From Alteromonadaceae bacterium (GTDB lineage: Bacteria; Pseudomonadota; Gammaproteobacteria; Enterobacterales; Alteromonadaceae): a stretch of 64,000 nt of DNA. Below, in pieces: positions 8,572-16,934 of the stretch. Every line of letters starts with the position of its first letter. Position 1 is the stretch's first letter. The DNA is taken from contig JABXHM010000026.1 of NCBI GenBank assembly GCA_013373625.1, positions 1 to 64,000 of the forward strand, in the 5' to 3' direction. The translations under genes and the position numbers were made by a program. The notes below the pieces were generated by a model that was given only the letters and a program-made list of their open reading frames with translations, searched no databases and was not told the DNA's origin.

Positions 8572-10377
8572 ATGCGCATTTTTTTATGGTTTGCCTTCGC
8601 TTTTCAATTTGCCTTTATTACCGTTGCTTCTGCGCAAACTGCTGAGCAAATACAACAAGTTCAGCAACAGATGCAGCAGCAACAGGGAAGAAACAATAAT
8701 GCCACCAGCGGTCAAAGCATGACAGGCAACCAGCCTATGCAGCTTTCACCAGTACCTGGTTTGCCTAACAATACCCAAACCGGCACGCGGCCTTCAGTAG
8801 GGCAATACACCACCCGACCAAGAGAAGGGTTAGTTTTACCCGGTGAACCTACCATGGATATGGTCTTTCCATTACAGGAAACAATGGAAAACCCGCCTTT
8901 TGCGGCAAACCTGTTTCTGGGTGGCTTTGAGTCTGAACGCGCTAACGCTATCAATCAAAATTATCTGGTCGCGCCCGGCGATCAGGTGTCAATTTGGATA
9001 TGGGGCGCTGTAGACTATTCGGATGTGGCAACCGTAGATAGTCAGGGGAATATTTTTATTCCTAAAATCGGTCCGATAAACTTGCTGAATGTGCCAGCGG
9101 GTAATGTTAATCAGACTGTGACTCGAACTATCAGACAAGTTTATACCAACGATGTGAATGTCTACGTTAACTTGTTAACCGCTACTCCTGTATCGGTATA
9201 CGTCTCGGGCCCGGTTTTAAGACCGGGTCAGTATGCTGGTCAGGCAACAGATAGCCCGCTTTATTTTCTTAAACGTGCAGGTGGTATCGACTTTTTACGA
9301 GGCAGTTTCAGACAAATAGATTTGTTGCGTAACGGAGAAGTCATCGAGTCGTTTGACCTCTATAACTTTATCACTGACGGCAAAATACCCACCGTTTCGT
9401 TTCAAGACCGGGACGTATTGTTGATTCATCCTATTGGACCCACGATCACTGTCAGTAAAGGGGCTCGCAATAGTTTTACTTTTGAGTTAATGCCCGAAAA
9501 TTTAAGCGGCAGCGCACTGGTAGATTACGCCCGGCCTGGCGACTTTATAAGCCATGTTTCGGTGAGTGGGTTACGTAACGAGGCGCATTTTGCACGATAC
9601 ACAACACTCGACAATTTTAGCAACTTCGACCTGAAATCCGGCGATCATGTTGAATTTAAAAACGATCATGAGCAACAGGTCTATCCAATCAACGTGACCG
9701 GTAGTTTTCGTGGTGCGTCGAGAATAATGGTAGATAAAGGCACTCGCCTGCATCAGGTACTCAGCAGCATTGAGGTTGATCCAGCGCTGGCCAACTTTGA
9801 AAACGTCTATATTTTGCGTGAAAGTGTCGCAGAACAACAACAATTTATAATAAATCAATCACTCGATAGGTTAGAGCGTAGTATTTACACGGCACCTGTA
9901 CGTTCTACAGGTGAAGGCTCAATACGGGTGCAAGAAGCACAATTAGTCACCGATTTCATTGCCCGGGCGCGAAAAATCAAACCCTTGGGTAAAGTGATTA
10001 TTGCCGATAACACGAATGTGGCCAATATTCTGCTTGAAGAAAACGATACTATTGTTATTCCGGCCAACACCGATCTGGTCCATGTTGGCGGAGAAGTATT
10101 AATGCCTCAGTCCGTGGTCTTTAACCCCGATGCAAATATCGCTGACTATGTGGCATGGGCTGGCGGCTTTAGCGAGCGGGCAAACGATGATCGTATTTTG
10201 GTTATTCGTGCGAATGGAATGGTTGATTTTTATGATGCCTCTGACAGGTCAGATATTGCTGCCGGTGATCAGGTAATAGTGCTACCTCAAATCGATGCGA
10301 AGACTCTGCAGGCTGTCAAAGATATTACACAAATCATTTATCAGATAGCCGTTGCCGCAAACGTCGCGATTAATTAA
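8572..10377 (+). CDS. kpsD: Polysaccharide export protein (KpsD/Wza-like, Poly_export plus SLBB)
   Basis: This secreted export protein has 601 residues. A Sec signal peptide ends near residue 21 (VASA before QTAEQ). A glutamine-rich low-complexity segment follows (about 23-60). Then comes the Poly_export domain, with VAPGDQVSIWIWG near residue 131 and DSQGNIFIPKIGPI near 156. SLBB-type beta-grasp repeats follow, for example VYVSGPVLRPGQY at about 209-221, VTGSFRGA and VHVGGEV. There is no lipobox, so it resembles KpsD of ABC-type capsule systems more than the lipoprotein Wza. It would bridge the periplasm and outer membrane for glycan exit. It is followed at 5 bp by kpsM. Confidence 0.88.
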   Translation: MRIFLWFAFAFQFAFITVASAQTAEQIQQVQQQMQQQQGRNNNATSGQSMTGNQPMQLSPVPGLPNNTQTGTRPSVGQYTTRPREGLVLPGEPTMDMVFPLQETMENPPFAANLFLGGFESERANAINQNYLVAPGDQVSIWIWGAVDYSDVATVDSQGNIFIPKIGPINLLNVPAGNVNQTVTRTIRQVYTNDVNVYVNLLTATPVSVYVSGPVLRPGQYAGQATDSPLYFLKRAGGIDFLRGSFRQIDLLRNGEVIESFDLYNFITDGKIPTVSFQDRDVLLIHPIGPTITVSKGARNSFTFELMPENLSGSALVDYARPGDFISHVSVSGLRNEAHFARYTTLDNFSNFDLKSGDHVEFKNDHEQQVYPINVTGSFRGASRIMVDKGTRLHQVLSSIEVDPALANFENVYILRESVAEQQQFIINQSLDRLERSIYTAPVRSTGEGSIRVQEAQLVTDFIARARKIKPLGKVIIADNTNVANILLEENDTIVIPANTDLVHVGGEVLMPQSVVFNPDANIADYVAWAGGFSERANDDRILVIRANGMVDFYDASDRSDIAAGDQVIVLPQIDAKTLQAVKDITQIIYQIAVAANVAIN

Positions 10378-10381
10378 ACTG

Positions 10382-11176
10382 ATGTCCGAACCGCTTAAGA
10401 TTTCGTTCAGAGCTCAGCTTAAAGTTTGGCGAACCGTTTGCTTCGCCCTTTTTTTGCGGGAGCTCCAATCTCAGTTTAACGACAAGTTGGGCCTTGCCTG
10501 GGCGTTTGTTGAGCCATTTCTACTGGTCTTCGGACTGGCTTACATGCGAAGCCTGATTACCAGTGGCGATGTTCATGGCATGCCTGTAATGATTTTTATG
10601 ATGGTGGGATTAATTACCATTCAGTCATTCATAACGCCTTTAAACAAAGTGTCCAATGCCTTTACCAAAAACAAGCCTCTGTACGCATTTCGTCAGGTGC
10701 AACCTATCTCGGGCTTATTGGTTAGTGTCTTTATTGAATATGCTATCAAGGTCATTGTTGCGCTGTTGTCAATAGTCGCTTTGTATCTGCTTGATTTAAC
10801 CTTTGAAGTGTATGACGCCCTGTTATTACTCATCTTGTTTCATTTGCTTTGGTTAATGACGTTCAGTATGAGCTGTATATTTGGTATCGCCATGACTTAT
10901 CATCCTGAAGTCAAAAAAGTCATCAATATTTTCACCCGGCCTTTGTTTTTTATTTCCTGTGTATTTTTCAGTCTGCAAGATATCCCAAGGGAATACTGGC
11001 ACTGGTTTACCTGGAACCCTCTGGTGCATATCATTGAGATGGCAAGATATGCCTGCTATGAGTCTTATGGCAATGAAGGCGTGTCGTTCAGTTATCCGCT
11101 CGAATTTACCCTGGTTTTAACTTTTTTTGCTGTATCGCTTTACCACATCTCCTGGAAAGGCTTGCTTTCACGATGA
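10382..11176 (+). CDS. kpsM: Capsule polysaccharide ABC transporter, permease (KpsM-like)
   Basis: This is the integral membrane subunit of an ABC-2-type polysaccharide exporter, 264 residues with about six hydrophobic helices. Typical KpsM features are the N-terminal FALFLRELQSQFNDKLGLAW motif (about 18-37) and the late W-rich segment IPREYWHWFTWNPLVHIIE near residue 210. I place the start at the ATG at 10382, 5 bp after the kpsD stop. An in-frame start 10 codons upstream (10352) would overlap kpsD without support. The gene overlaps kpsT by 4 bp. With KpsT it forms the inner-membrane pump. Confidence 0.9.
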   Translation: MSEPLKISFRAQLKVWRTVCFALFLRELQSQFNDKLGLAWAFVEPFLLVFGLAYMRSLITSGDVHGMPVMIFMMVGLITIQSFITPLNKVSNAFTKNKPLYAFRQVQPISGLLVSVFIEYAIKVIVALLSIVALYLLDLTFEVYDALLLLILFHLLWLMTFSMSCIFGIAMTYHPEVKKVINIFTRPLFFISCVFFSLQDIPREYWHWFTWNPLVHIIEMARYACYESYGNEGVSFSYPLEFTLVLTFFAVSLYHISWKGLLSR

Positions 11177-11823
11177 CTATACGGCTAATTAACCTGACCA
11201 AGTCTTACCCTAGCAAGATAGGCAGACAGTACATTTTTAAAGACATTAACTTCGATTTCCCAACCGAAGACAATGTCGCAATTTTAGGTAAAAATGGCTC
11301 GGGTAAATCAACCCTGTTCAGAATGCTGGCGAAAAGTGAATACCCCGACAGAGGCTATGTTTTCACCAACAAATCGATGTCCTGGCCCGTTGCTCTCGCA
11401 ACAGGTATACACCCACTTATGACGGGCAGAGAAAACACCCGGTTTATAGGCCGTATTAACAATGTCGCAAATTTAAATGCGTACGAAGAAGCAGTGCAGG
11501 ATTTTGCAGAGATTGGCGCGCGCTTCGATTTACCGGTAAAAACATTTTCTTCAGGTATGCGTGCCAGATTGGTGTTTGCCTGTTGCGTTAACATTAACTT
11601 TGATATCTACCTGATTGATGAGGCGACCTCGGTGGGTGATCCTAAGTTTCGCCGTAAAGCACGCGAAACCCTTGAAGTAAAAGCTCAGGAAGCAGGCTTA
11701 ATCATGGTAAGCCATGAAATGGATCAAATCAGGGAGTTTTGCACCTCTGCCATTTTACTTAAAGACGGGCAGTTACAGTTTTATAGTGACCTCGAAGAAG
11801 CTATCAGCATTTATATGGAATGA
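11173..11823 (+). CDS. kpsT: Capsule polysaccharide ABC transporter, ATP-binding protein (KpsT-like)
   Basis: This 216-residue ATPase powers export through KpsM. It has Walker A GKNGSGKST (39-47), the signature FSSGMRARL (about 118-126), Walker B YLIDEATSVGD (about 139-149) and a switch histidine in MVSHEMDQ. The size equals KpsT of group 2 capsule systems. It lacks the C-terminal carbohydrate-binding domain of Wzt proteins of O-antigen exporters, so it probably does not select for a chain-end modification. It overlaps kpsM and kpsE by 4 bp on each side, indicating tight coupling. Confidence 0.92.
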   Translation: MTIRLINLTKSYPSKIGRQYIFKDINFDFPTEDNVAILGKNGSGKSTLFRMLAKSEYPDRGYVFTNKSMSWPVALATGIHPLMTGRENTRFIGRINNVANLNAYEEAVQDFAEIGARFDLPVKTFSSGMRARLVFACCVNINFDIYLIDEATSVGDPKFRRKARETLEVKAQEAGLIMVSHEMDQIREFCTSAILLKDGQLQFYSDLEEAISIYME

Positions 11824-12950
11824 AGAACCTAATGAATAATACTTTACTCAACAAAGTCACCAGCCAGGTGGCGAGGCGGCCGGTGCTCCTTATCATTATT
11901 CCATGGTTGGTTTATGCCGCGTATTTAATTTTACTGGCAGCACCAAAGTACGAAAGTGTCAGTCAAATAGTAGTAAAATCGTCTGATGGTTCGAGTAGCT
12001 TTGATCCTTCAGCCATGTTTATGTCGAGTGTTTCGGGAGTGACTGGCTCAAATGACAGCCAACTGGTGGTATCATTTATTCAATCTGCAGATATGCTGCA
12101 CTATCTGGACGAAAAAATAGCGATTCGCGAACATTACACATCAAATCTGGGCGATGTGTTTAGCCGCTTACCTGACAACCACAGCGAAGAGGATTTACTG
12201 GCTTATTACCAGGACAATACTCAGGTTATCATTGATTCAACCTCTAGCATTATAGAGCTGTCTGTGCGGGCGTTTGAACCATCTTACGCACAATTGATCA
12301 ATCAAACTATTGTTAGTCGGGCAGAATGGTTTATCAACGAAATCAGCAATAACCTGGCGAAGTCACGCTTATCCTTTGCCCAACGCGAACATGATATTGT
12401 CCAACAAAAGTTACAAGACAGTAAACTCGCCTTGCTCAACTTCCAATCGAAATACAATGTGCTTGACCCCAATGCTGAAGGGGCAGCGTTTCAGCAAATA
12501 GCGTTTTCATTAGAAGCTACCCTGGCTCAAAAAGAAGCCGAACTAGGCACTATGCAGAGTATTATGTCTGAGACGGCTTCGCAGGTAATCGCTATAAAAC
12601 GGCAAATACGCGCTATCAAAGACCAAATAGACAGCCAGAAGAACAAAATAAATGATGCCGATGGTGACGGTGAAAGCCTGTCAATCAATCAATTGATGGC
12701 GCAATACTCGAATCTCAGAGTACAAATGGAACTGTCTCTGCAAGCCTACAGTGCCTCGTTAATGACACTGGAAAATGCTCGTGTAGAAACCTATGAGCAA
12801 ATTCGTCATCTGGTAACGATTGAAAGCCCTCGCTTACCTGACGAAGCTAAATATCCTAAGACTACCTATAACCTTGTTTTATTGGGTGTATTCCTGATAA
12901 TGGCACTTGTCGCAGGACGCATTGTTATCGCCACGATAAAAGAGCTTTGA
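11820..12950 (+). CDS. kpsE: Capsule export inner-membrane protein (KpsE/CtrB-like)
   Basis: KpsE-type proteins are polysaccharide co-polymerases that link the inner-membrane ABC pump to the periplasmic KpsD channel. The 376 residues include an N-terminal membrane helix (about 21-40, PVLLIIIPWLVYAAYLILLA) and a periplasmic domain with long coiled-coil stretches (about 175-325). A second C-terminal membrane helix follows (about 350-370, LVLLGVFLIMALVAGRIVI). This two-helix topology and the length fit the family. ATG at 11820 overlaps kpsT by 4 bp; a second ATG lies four codons later. It is the last gene of the export arm. No kpsC or kpsS follows. Confidence 0.88.
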   Translation: MKNLMNNTLLNKVTSQVARRPVLLIIIPWLVYAAYLILLAAPKYESVSQIVVKSSDGSSSFDPSAMFMSSVSGVTGSNDSQLVVSFIQSADMLHYLDEKIAIREHYTSNLGDVFSRLPDNHSEEDLLAYYQDNTQVIIDSTSSIIELSVRAFEPSYAQLINQTIVSRAEWFINEISNNLAKSRLSFAQREHDIVQQKLQDSKLALLNFQSKYNVLDPNAEGAAFQQIAFSLEATLAQKEAELGTMQSIMSETASQVIAIKRQIRAIKDQIDSQKNKINDADGDGESLSINQLMAQYSNLRVQMELSLQAYSASLMTLENARVETYEQIRHLVTIESPRLPDEAKYPKTTYNLVLLGVFLIMALVAGRIVIATIKEL

Positions 12951-13033
12951 TACTCACCTCATAAATCAGACTTCAGGCCGTCTCTTCAGGTGGCTTGTGT
13001 CTGGTTTAATCATCTAGTATAAGTGAGGCATTC

Positions 13034-13067
13034 GATGCATTGACCGCAATCGGTTAACCCAGCATCG
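13034..13067. other. Imperfect hairpin upstream of the peptide transporter gene
   Basis: The 156-bp gap after kpsE holds a two-part inverted repeat. An outer CGATGC/GCATCG pair encloses TGACCG/CGGTTA, which pairs with one G-T wobble. No T run follows, so it is not a clear terminator. It may be a regulatory structure or chance. Confidence 0.25.
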
Positions 13068-13106
13068 ACATAATAAATTCAAATAAAAACTATATGGAAC
13101 TCTGTT

Positions 13107-14636
13107 GTGACAACAAAAACATCTAACGACACCAGCTTCTTTGGTCATCCAGGTGGCCTGCGAACCTTATTTTTTACCGAAATGTGGGAGCGTATGAGTT
13201 ATTACGGCATGCGCGCCCTGCTTGTGCTCTTCATGACAGCCAGCCTGCAAACACAGGGACTTGGCTTCACCGTAGCAACAGCCGGTGCTATTTATGGTCT
13301 TTATACCGGCGCCGTGTACTTCCTTGGTCTGCCTGGCGGTTGGCTGGCTGATCGCCTCATTGGTGGTAAAAAAGCCGTTTGGTACGGCGGTCTGATTATT
13401 TTTGCAGGACACGTAGTACTCGCTATTGACCTGCAGAATCTATTCTTTGTAGGCCTCATTCTTGTTGCGACGGGCACCGGATTACTTAAACCGAATATTT
13501 CAGCGATGGTCGGCCAGCAATATAGTGACGATGACCGCCGCCGCGACAGTGGTTACGCGCTATATTATATGGGTATTAATATCGGCTCGCTGATTGCTTA
13601 CCTGGTCACCGGTTACCTGCAAGAGAGCTGGGGCTGGCATTATGCCTTTGGCGCTGCGGCGGTCGGTATGGCAATTGGTCTTGTACAATATTACTTTAGC
13701 AATCATTCTTTGACTGAAGAATCTGTCGCACCAGCCAACGCTTACACAGGGGCTGCGAAAAAACGTGCCTGGATAGGTGTATTTGGCGTAGTCGCCGCGG
13801 CCGTCCTGGTTATTGTTATGGCGCACATGGGCACTATCGTTATCGAGCCTGTTAGCCTTGCACAAAAAGTAGCCATCATCTTCACCATTATATTCTTTAT
13901 CTATTTTGGCTTTATCTACTTTGCTGGTCAGTTAAACGACAATGAAAAACAGCGTATGTGGGCACTGTTTTTAGTTTGTGTTGCCTCTGCGTGTTTCTGG
14001 TCTGGCTTCGAACAAGCCGGTTCTTCGCTGAATTTATTTGCCCAAAACTATACAGACCGCGTGCTCGAAAGTGGCTCTTTGCTGACATCTTGGTTTGGGA
14101 TGGATGCCATTCCTACGGTGTGGTTTCAACTCTCAAACTCACTGTTTATCATTATTCTTTCGCCGTTTTTTGCGGCACTGTGGATTAACCTCGCCAAGCG
14201 CATGATTGATCCGTCTTATACTATCAAGTGTGCGATTGGTATTGTTATTATGGCGTCAGGTTTCCTGGTGATGTTCCTAGCCTCTCAGTATGCCGCACAA
14301 GGCCTGAAAGTAGCACCGATGTGGTTAGTAACAACATACTTCCTCCACACTGTTGGTGAGCTTTGCTTAAGTCCTGTAGCACTTAGTGCGGTAAGTAAAC
14401 TTTCGCCGAAGCGATTTGCTGGTCAAATGATGGGCATATTCGTACTGACCTACTCCATTGGTAACGTTATATCAGGGCTGCTCTCCGGCAACTTTGACCC
14501 GGAAAACTTGCAAGAAATGCCAAACCTTTACCTTCAAATCGCACTGTTTAGCATCGCAATTGCTATCGTTATTGGTTTACTCAGCTTTAAATCCCGATAC
14601 TGGGAAAAAGCAGGGCTTGCAGAAAAGACCCAATAA
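13107..14636 (+). CDS. Proton-dependent oligopeptide transporter (POT/PTR family)
   Basis: This 509-residue major-facilitator protein imports di- or tripeptides with protons. The family signature ExxER is present in FFTEMWERMSYYGMRALLVL (about 20-39), and a PTR2 motif covers the DRRRDSGYALYYMGINIGS region (about 139-157). About 14 hydrophobic helices are visible, as in DtpA-type carriers (about 490-500 residues). The start is GTG at 13107 with the N-terminus MTTKTSNDTSFFGHPGGL; no ATG fits the conserved first helix better. It appears monocistronic and ends at a clear terminator. Substrate range within the family cannot be told from sequence. Confidence 0.9.
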   Translation: MTTKTSNDTSFFGHPGGLRTLFFTEMWERMSYYGMRALLVLFMTASLQTQGLGFTVATAGAIYGLYTGAVYFLGLPGGWLADRLIGGKKAVWYGGLIIFAGHVVLAIDLQNLFFVGLILVATGTGLLKPNISAMVGQQYSDDDRRRDSGYALYYMGINIGSLIAYLVTGYLQESWGWHYAFGAAAVGMAIGLVQYYFSNHSLTEESVAPANAYTGAAKKRAWIGVFGVVAAAVLVIVMAHMGTIVIEPVSLAQKVAIIFTIIFFIYFGFIYFAGQLNDNEKQRMWALFLVCVASACFWSGFEQAGSSLNLFAQNYTDRVLESGSLLTSWFGMDAIPTVWFQLSNSLFIIILSPFFAALWINLAKRMIDPSYTIKCAIGIVIMASGFLVMFLASQYAAQGLKVAPMWLVTTYFLHTVGELCLSPVALSAVSKLSPKRFAGQMMGIFVLTYSIGNVISGLLSGNFDPENLQEMPNLYLQIALFSIAIAIVIGLLSFKSRYWEKAGLAEKTQ

Positions 14637-14680
14637 GTCATGACTAGTGTGTTTTAACTGCTAGCAGATTGCCCTACAAT

Positions 14681-14713
14681 AACCGCCGTAACGTCAGGTT
14701 CCGGCGGTTTTTT
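14681..14713 (+). terminator. Rho-independent terminator after the peptide transporter
   Basis: AACCGCCG (14681-14688) pairs perfectly with CGGCGGTT (14702-14709), followed directly by a T-rich stretch. It sits about 45 bp after the transporter stop and just upstream of the next gene. Confidence 0.85.
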
Positions 14714-14727
14714 ATTAAGAGCAATTT

Positions 14728-15030
14728 ATGAATTTTTATTTATCTACTCGCGATATCCCTGCACTTAAAGGCCTTCCTTTAACTGAACGCGTAAAGCGCT
14801 TAGATAATGCCGCAAAACGACTCACCGTACCTGAGAAAACACTTCTGAATATATTAAAGTTGCTTGTCTTCGTGCCCGTGTTCGCCCTTATATTGCATAC
14901 CGCAACAAGTTGGACGTCATTAATCTGGGCCTTTGTGGTATTTTTACTTTACCCATTGTTAGTTAAGCCAATTCAATATTCCATGAGTGCCAAATATATC
15001 GTGCAATCATTAAGCAAGGAGAACCAATGA
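14728..15030 (+). CDS. Small two-helix membrane protein, function unknown
   Basis: This 100-residue protein has a basic N-terminal part (about 1-45) and two hydrophobic segments (about 46-62 and 67-83). I do not recognise a family. The stop overlaps the galE start in an ATGA arrangement, so it is translationally coupled to galE and probably a real gene. The AAGGAGAACC stretch at 15016-15025 within its last codons gives galE a strong ribosome-binding site. A role linked to sugar-nucleotide or envelope metabolism is only a guess from this coupling. Confidence 0.75.
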   Translation: MNFYLSTRDIPALKGLPLTERVKRLDNAAKRLTVPEKTLLNILKLLVFVPVFALILHTATSWTSLIWAFVVFLLYPLLVKPIQYSMSAKYIVQSLSKENQ

Positions 15031-16046
15031 AAACGATTTTAGTCACTGGTGGTGCCGGTTATATCGGCAGTCACACAGTCTTACAACTCCTGGAGGCCAA
15101 TTATCAGGTCGTTGTCTTTGACAATCTTTGTAATGCTTCAGAAGAATCTCTGCGCCGTGTATCCGCCCTAACCGGCAAATCAGTGACTTTTGTAGAAGGT
15201 GATATTCGTAATGAAGATCAACTCGACAGCGTGTTTACCCAACATGCTATCGATGCTGTTATCCATTTTGCGGGCCTTAAAGCAGTAGGAGAGTCTGTAC
15301 AAAAGCCGTTGAGCTATTATGAAAACAACGTGTACGGCTCTGTTAACTTGTGTCAGGTTATGGCGCGCCATGGTGTAAAAGATATTGTGTTCAGTTCGTC
15401 AGCGACTGTCTACGGTGATCCGGTATCGCTACCATTGCGAGAAAACATGTCGACCGGCCATCCCACAAACCCTTATGGTATGTCCAAACTCATGGTCGAG
15501 AATGTGCTTACTGATCTACACAATTCAGATGAGGACTGGAATATTGTCATACTGCGGTACTTTAACCCCGTCGGTGCCCACCCGTCAGGACAAATCGGTG
15601 AAGACCCTAATGGTATCCCTAATAACTTAATGCCATACATTTCGCAGGTTGCTTCCGGTAAACTGGATCAGTTGGCAGTATTTGGCGACGATTACGATAC
15701 ACCGGATGGCACCGGCGTACGCGACTATATTCACGTCGAGGATCTGGCCGATGGCCACATTAAAGCGATTGAGCGCTTATCACTGAATATGGGGCTGGAT
15801 ATTTACAATCTTGGTACTGGCCAGGGTTATTCGGTATTAGAAATGATCACCGCATTTGAGAAAGCCTGTGGTAAATCGATTAGCTATAAGGTTGCGCCGC
15901 GTCGCGCTGGTGATATTGCGGCGTGTTATGCTGACCCAACTAAAGCAGCGACAGAACTAAACTGGAATGCGCAAAAATGTCTTGAGGATATGTGCAGTAA
16001 TGCCTGGCATTGGCAATCCAATAACCCACAGGGCTATGCCTCTTAA
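15027..16046 (+). CDS. galE: UDP-glucose 4-epimerase
   Basis: GalE interconverts UDP-glucose and UDP-galactose with tightly bound NAD+. The 339 residues show the Rossmann motif [10 protein letters not shown] (8-17), the catalytic serine region SSSATVYG (about 122-129) and the YGMSK motif (YxxxK, about 149-153). [12 protein letters not shown] follows at about 177-188, and the C-terminal [13 protein letters not shown] segment is present. The length matches E. coli GalE (338). It is coupled to the small membrane protein upstream and converges on mlaA. UDP-galactose could feed the polysaccharide locus a few kilobases to the left. Confidence 0.96.
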   Translation: MKTILVTGGAGYIGSHTVLQLLEANYQVVVFDNLCNASEESLRRVSALTGKSVTFVEGDIRNEDQLDSVFTQHAIDAVIHFAGLKAVGESVQKPLSYYENNVYGSVNLCQVMARHGVKDIVFSSSATVYGDPVSLPLRENMSTGHPTNPYGMSKLMVENVLTDLHNSDEDWNIVILRYFNPVGAHPSGQIGEDPNGIPNNLMPYISQVASGKLDQLAVFGDDYDTPDGTGVRDYIHVEDLADGHIKAIERLSLNMGLDIYNLGTGQGYSVLEMITAFEKACGKSISYKVAPRRAGDIAACYADPTKAATELNWNAQKCLEDMCSNAWHWQSNNPQGYAS

Positions 16047-16052
16047 TAAAGA

Positions 16053-16079
16053 AAAAGGTCAGGAACGCCCTGACCTTTT
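16053..16079. terminator. Bidirectional terminator between galE and mlaA
   Basis: AAAAGGTCAGG (16053-16063) and CCTGACCTTTT (16069-16079) form a perfect 11-bp stem with a 5-nt loop, flanked by A and T runs. It can serve galE on the plus strand and the ccm-mlaA transcript on the minus strand. Confidence 0.9.
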
Positions 16080-16094
16080 CGCTAACAGACTGAG

Positions 16095-16934
16095 TTAATC
16101 ATTGTTACCACTGGTTTCAGCTTCCAGATCGATATCATCAAACATCGATTCAAACTCTTCAAAGTCTTCCGTCTCTGCTTCATCTGGCTGATTATCGAGG
16201 TTCTTTCCATCAGTGACTCTGAACTCGAGGTTTTGGAAATAGATGTTTTTAACCTGCTGGTAGTCATCGACGGCGTTTTCAATCTGACCTTCCTGACCCA
16301 ATAGCTGAGCCCGGCTCTCCAGTGCCCCTACTGTAAAACGCAACACATTCAAATTACCCGTCATTAACGTCATCGGAAAATACAGGTTATCGACAAGATC
16401 ACCAGTGAAGGTTCTCGGATCGTTAGGGCCGCGAGCAGGGAGCATTAAAAAGGGCCCTGTTCCGACTCCCCATTTACCCAGCACTTCACCAAATTCTTCT
16501 TCCTGACGCTGCAGACCCATAGCGCCCGCAACATCAAAGAGCCCGACCACACCAACCGTTGAGTTAATGACAAACCGGGTAAAGCTGTCAAATGATGGTC
16601 CGACTTTCCCCTGCAGCAGGTTATTGACCATATTACTGGGCTCAGAAAGGTTCTCTACCGCGTTAAACAGACCGGTTCTGGCAAAGCCAGGGACCACAGT
16701 TACGTAAGCTTTTGTTACCGGTCTTAGTATAAGTTTATCCAGCACCTCCCAGTTAAAATCCCACACAACGCGGTTTACCGGTTCCAATGGATCCCGCGGA
16801 TCCGAAAGCTGAGTTTGCTGAGCGGTGTTGCTGGCAGTAGCTTGTTCGTTAGCTGTATTGCTGGCACAACCTGTCAACACAGACAGGCCTAAAGAAAAAA
16901 TAACAAACGCCAAACGGCGGGTAAATAATGTCAC
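16095..16934 (-). CDS. mlaA: Outer-membrane lipid asymmetry lipoprotein MlaA (VacJ)
   Basis: MlaA removes misplaced phospholipids from the outer leaflet of the outer membrane and hands them to the MlaC shuttle. The 279-residue protein has a lipoprotein signal with lipobox LTGC (C23). A conserved VacJ domain follows, including DPLEPVNRVVWDFNWEVLD (about 47-65) and the motif GVGTGPFLMLPARGPNDPRT (about 155-174). A long acidic tail follows (about 255-279). The start overlaps the ccmI stop by 4 bp, so it is translationally coupled to the cytochrome c maturation operon as its last gene. The other mla genes are not in this window. Confidence 0.93.
   Translation of the reverse strand: MTLFTRRLAFVIFSLGLSVLTGCASNTANEQATASNTAQQTQLSDPRDPLEPVNRVVWDFNWEVLDKLILRPVTKAYVTVVPGFARTGLFNAVENLSEPSNMVNNLLQGKVGPSFDSFTRFVINSTVGVVGLFDVAGAMGLQRQEEEFGEVLGKWGVGTGPFLMLPARGPNDPRTFTGDLVDNLYFPMTLMTGNLNVLRFTVGALESRAQLLGQEGQIENAVDDYQQVKNIYFQNLEFRVTDGKNLDNQPDEAETEDFEEFESMFDDIDLEAETSGNND

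Noticed and set aside
13034..13067. Terminator for the kps export operon.
   Set aside because: The inverted repeat is imperfect and not followed by a T run.
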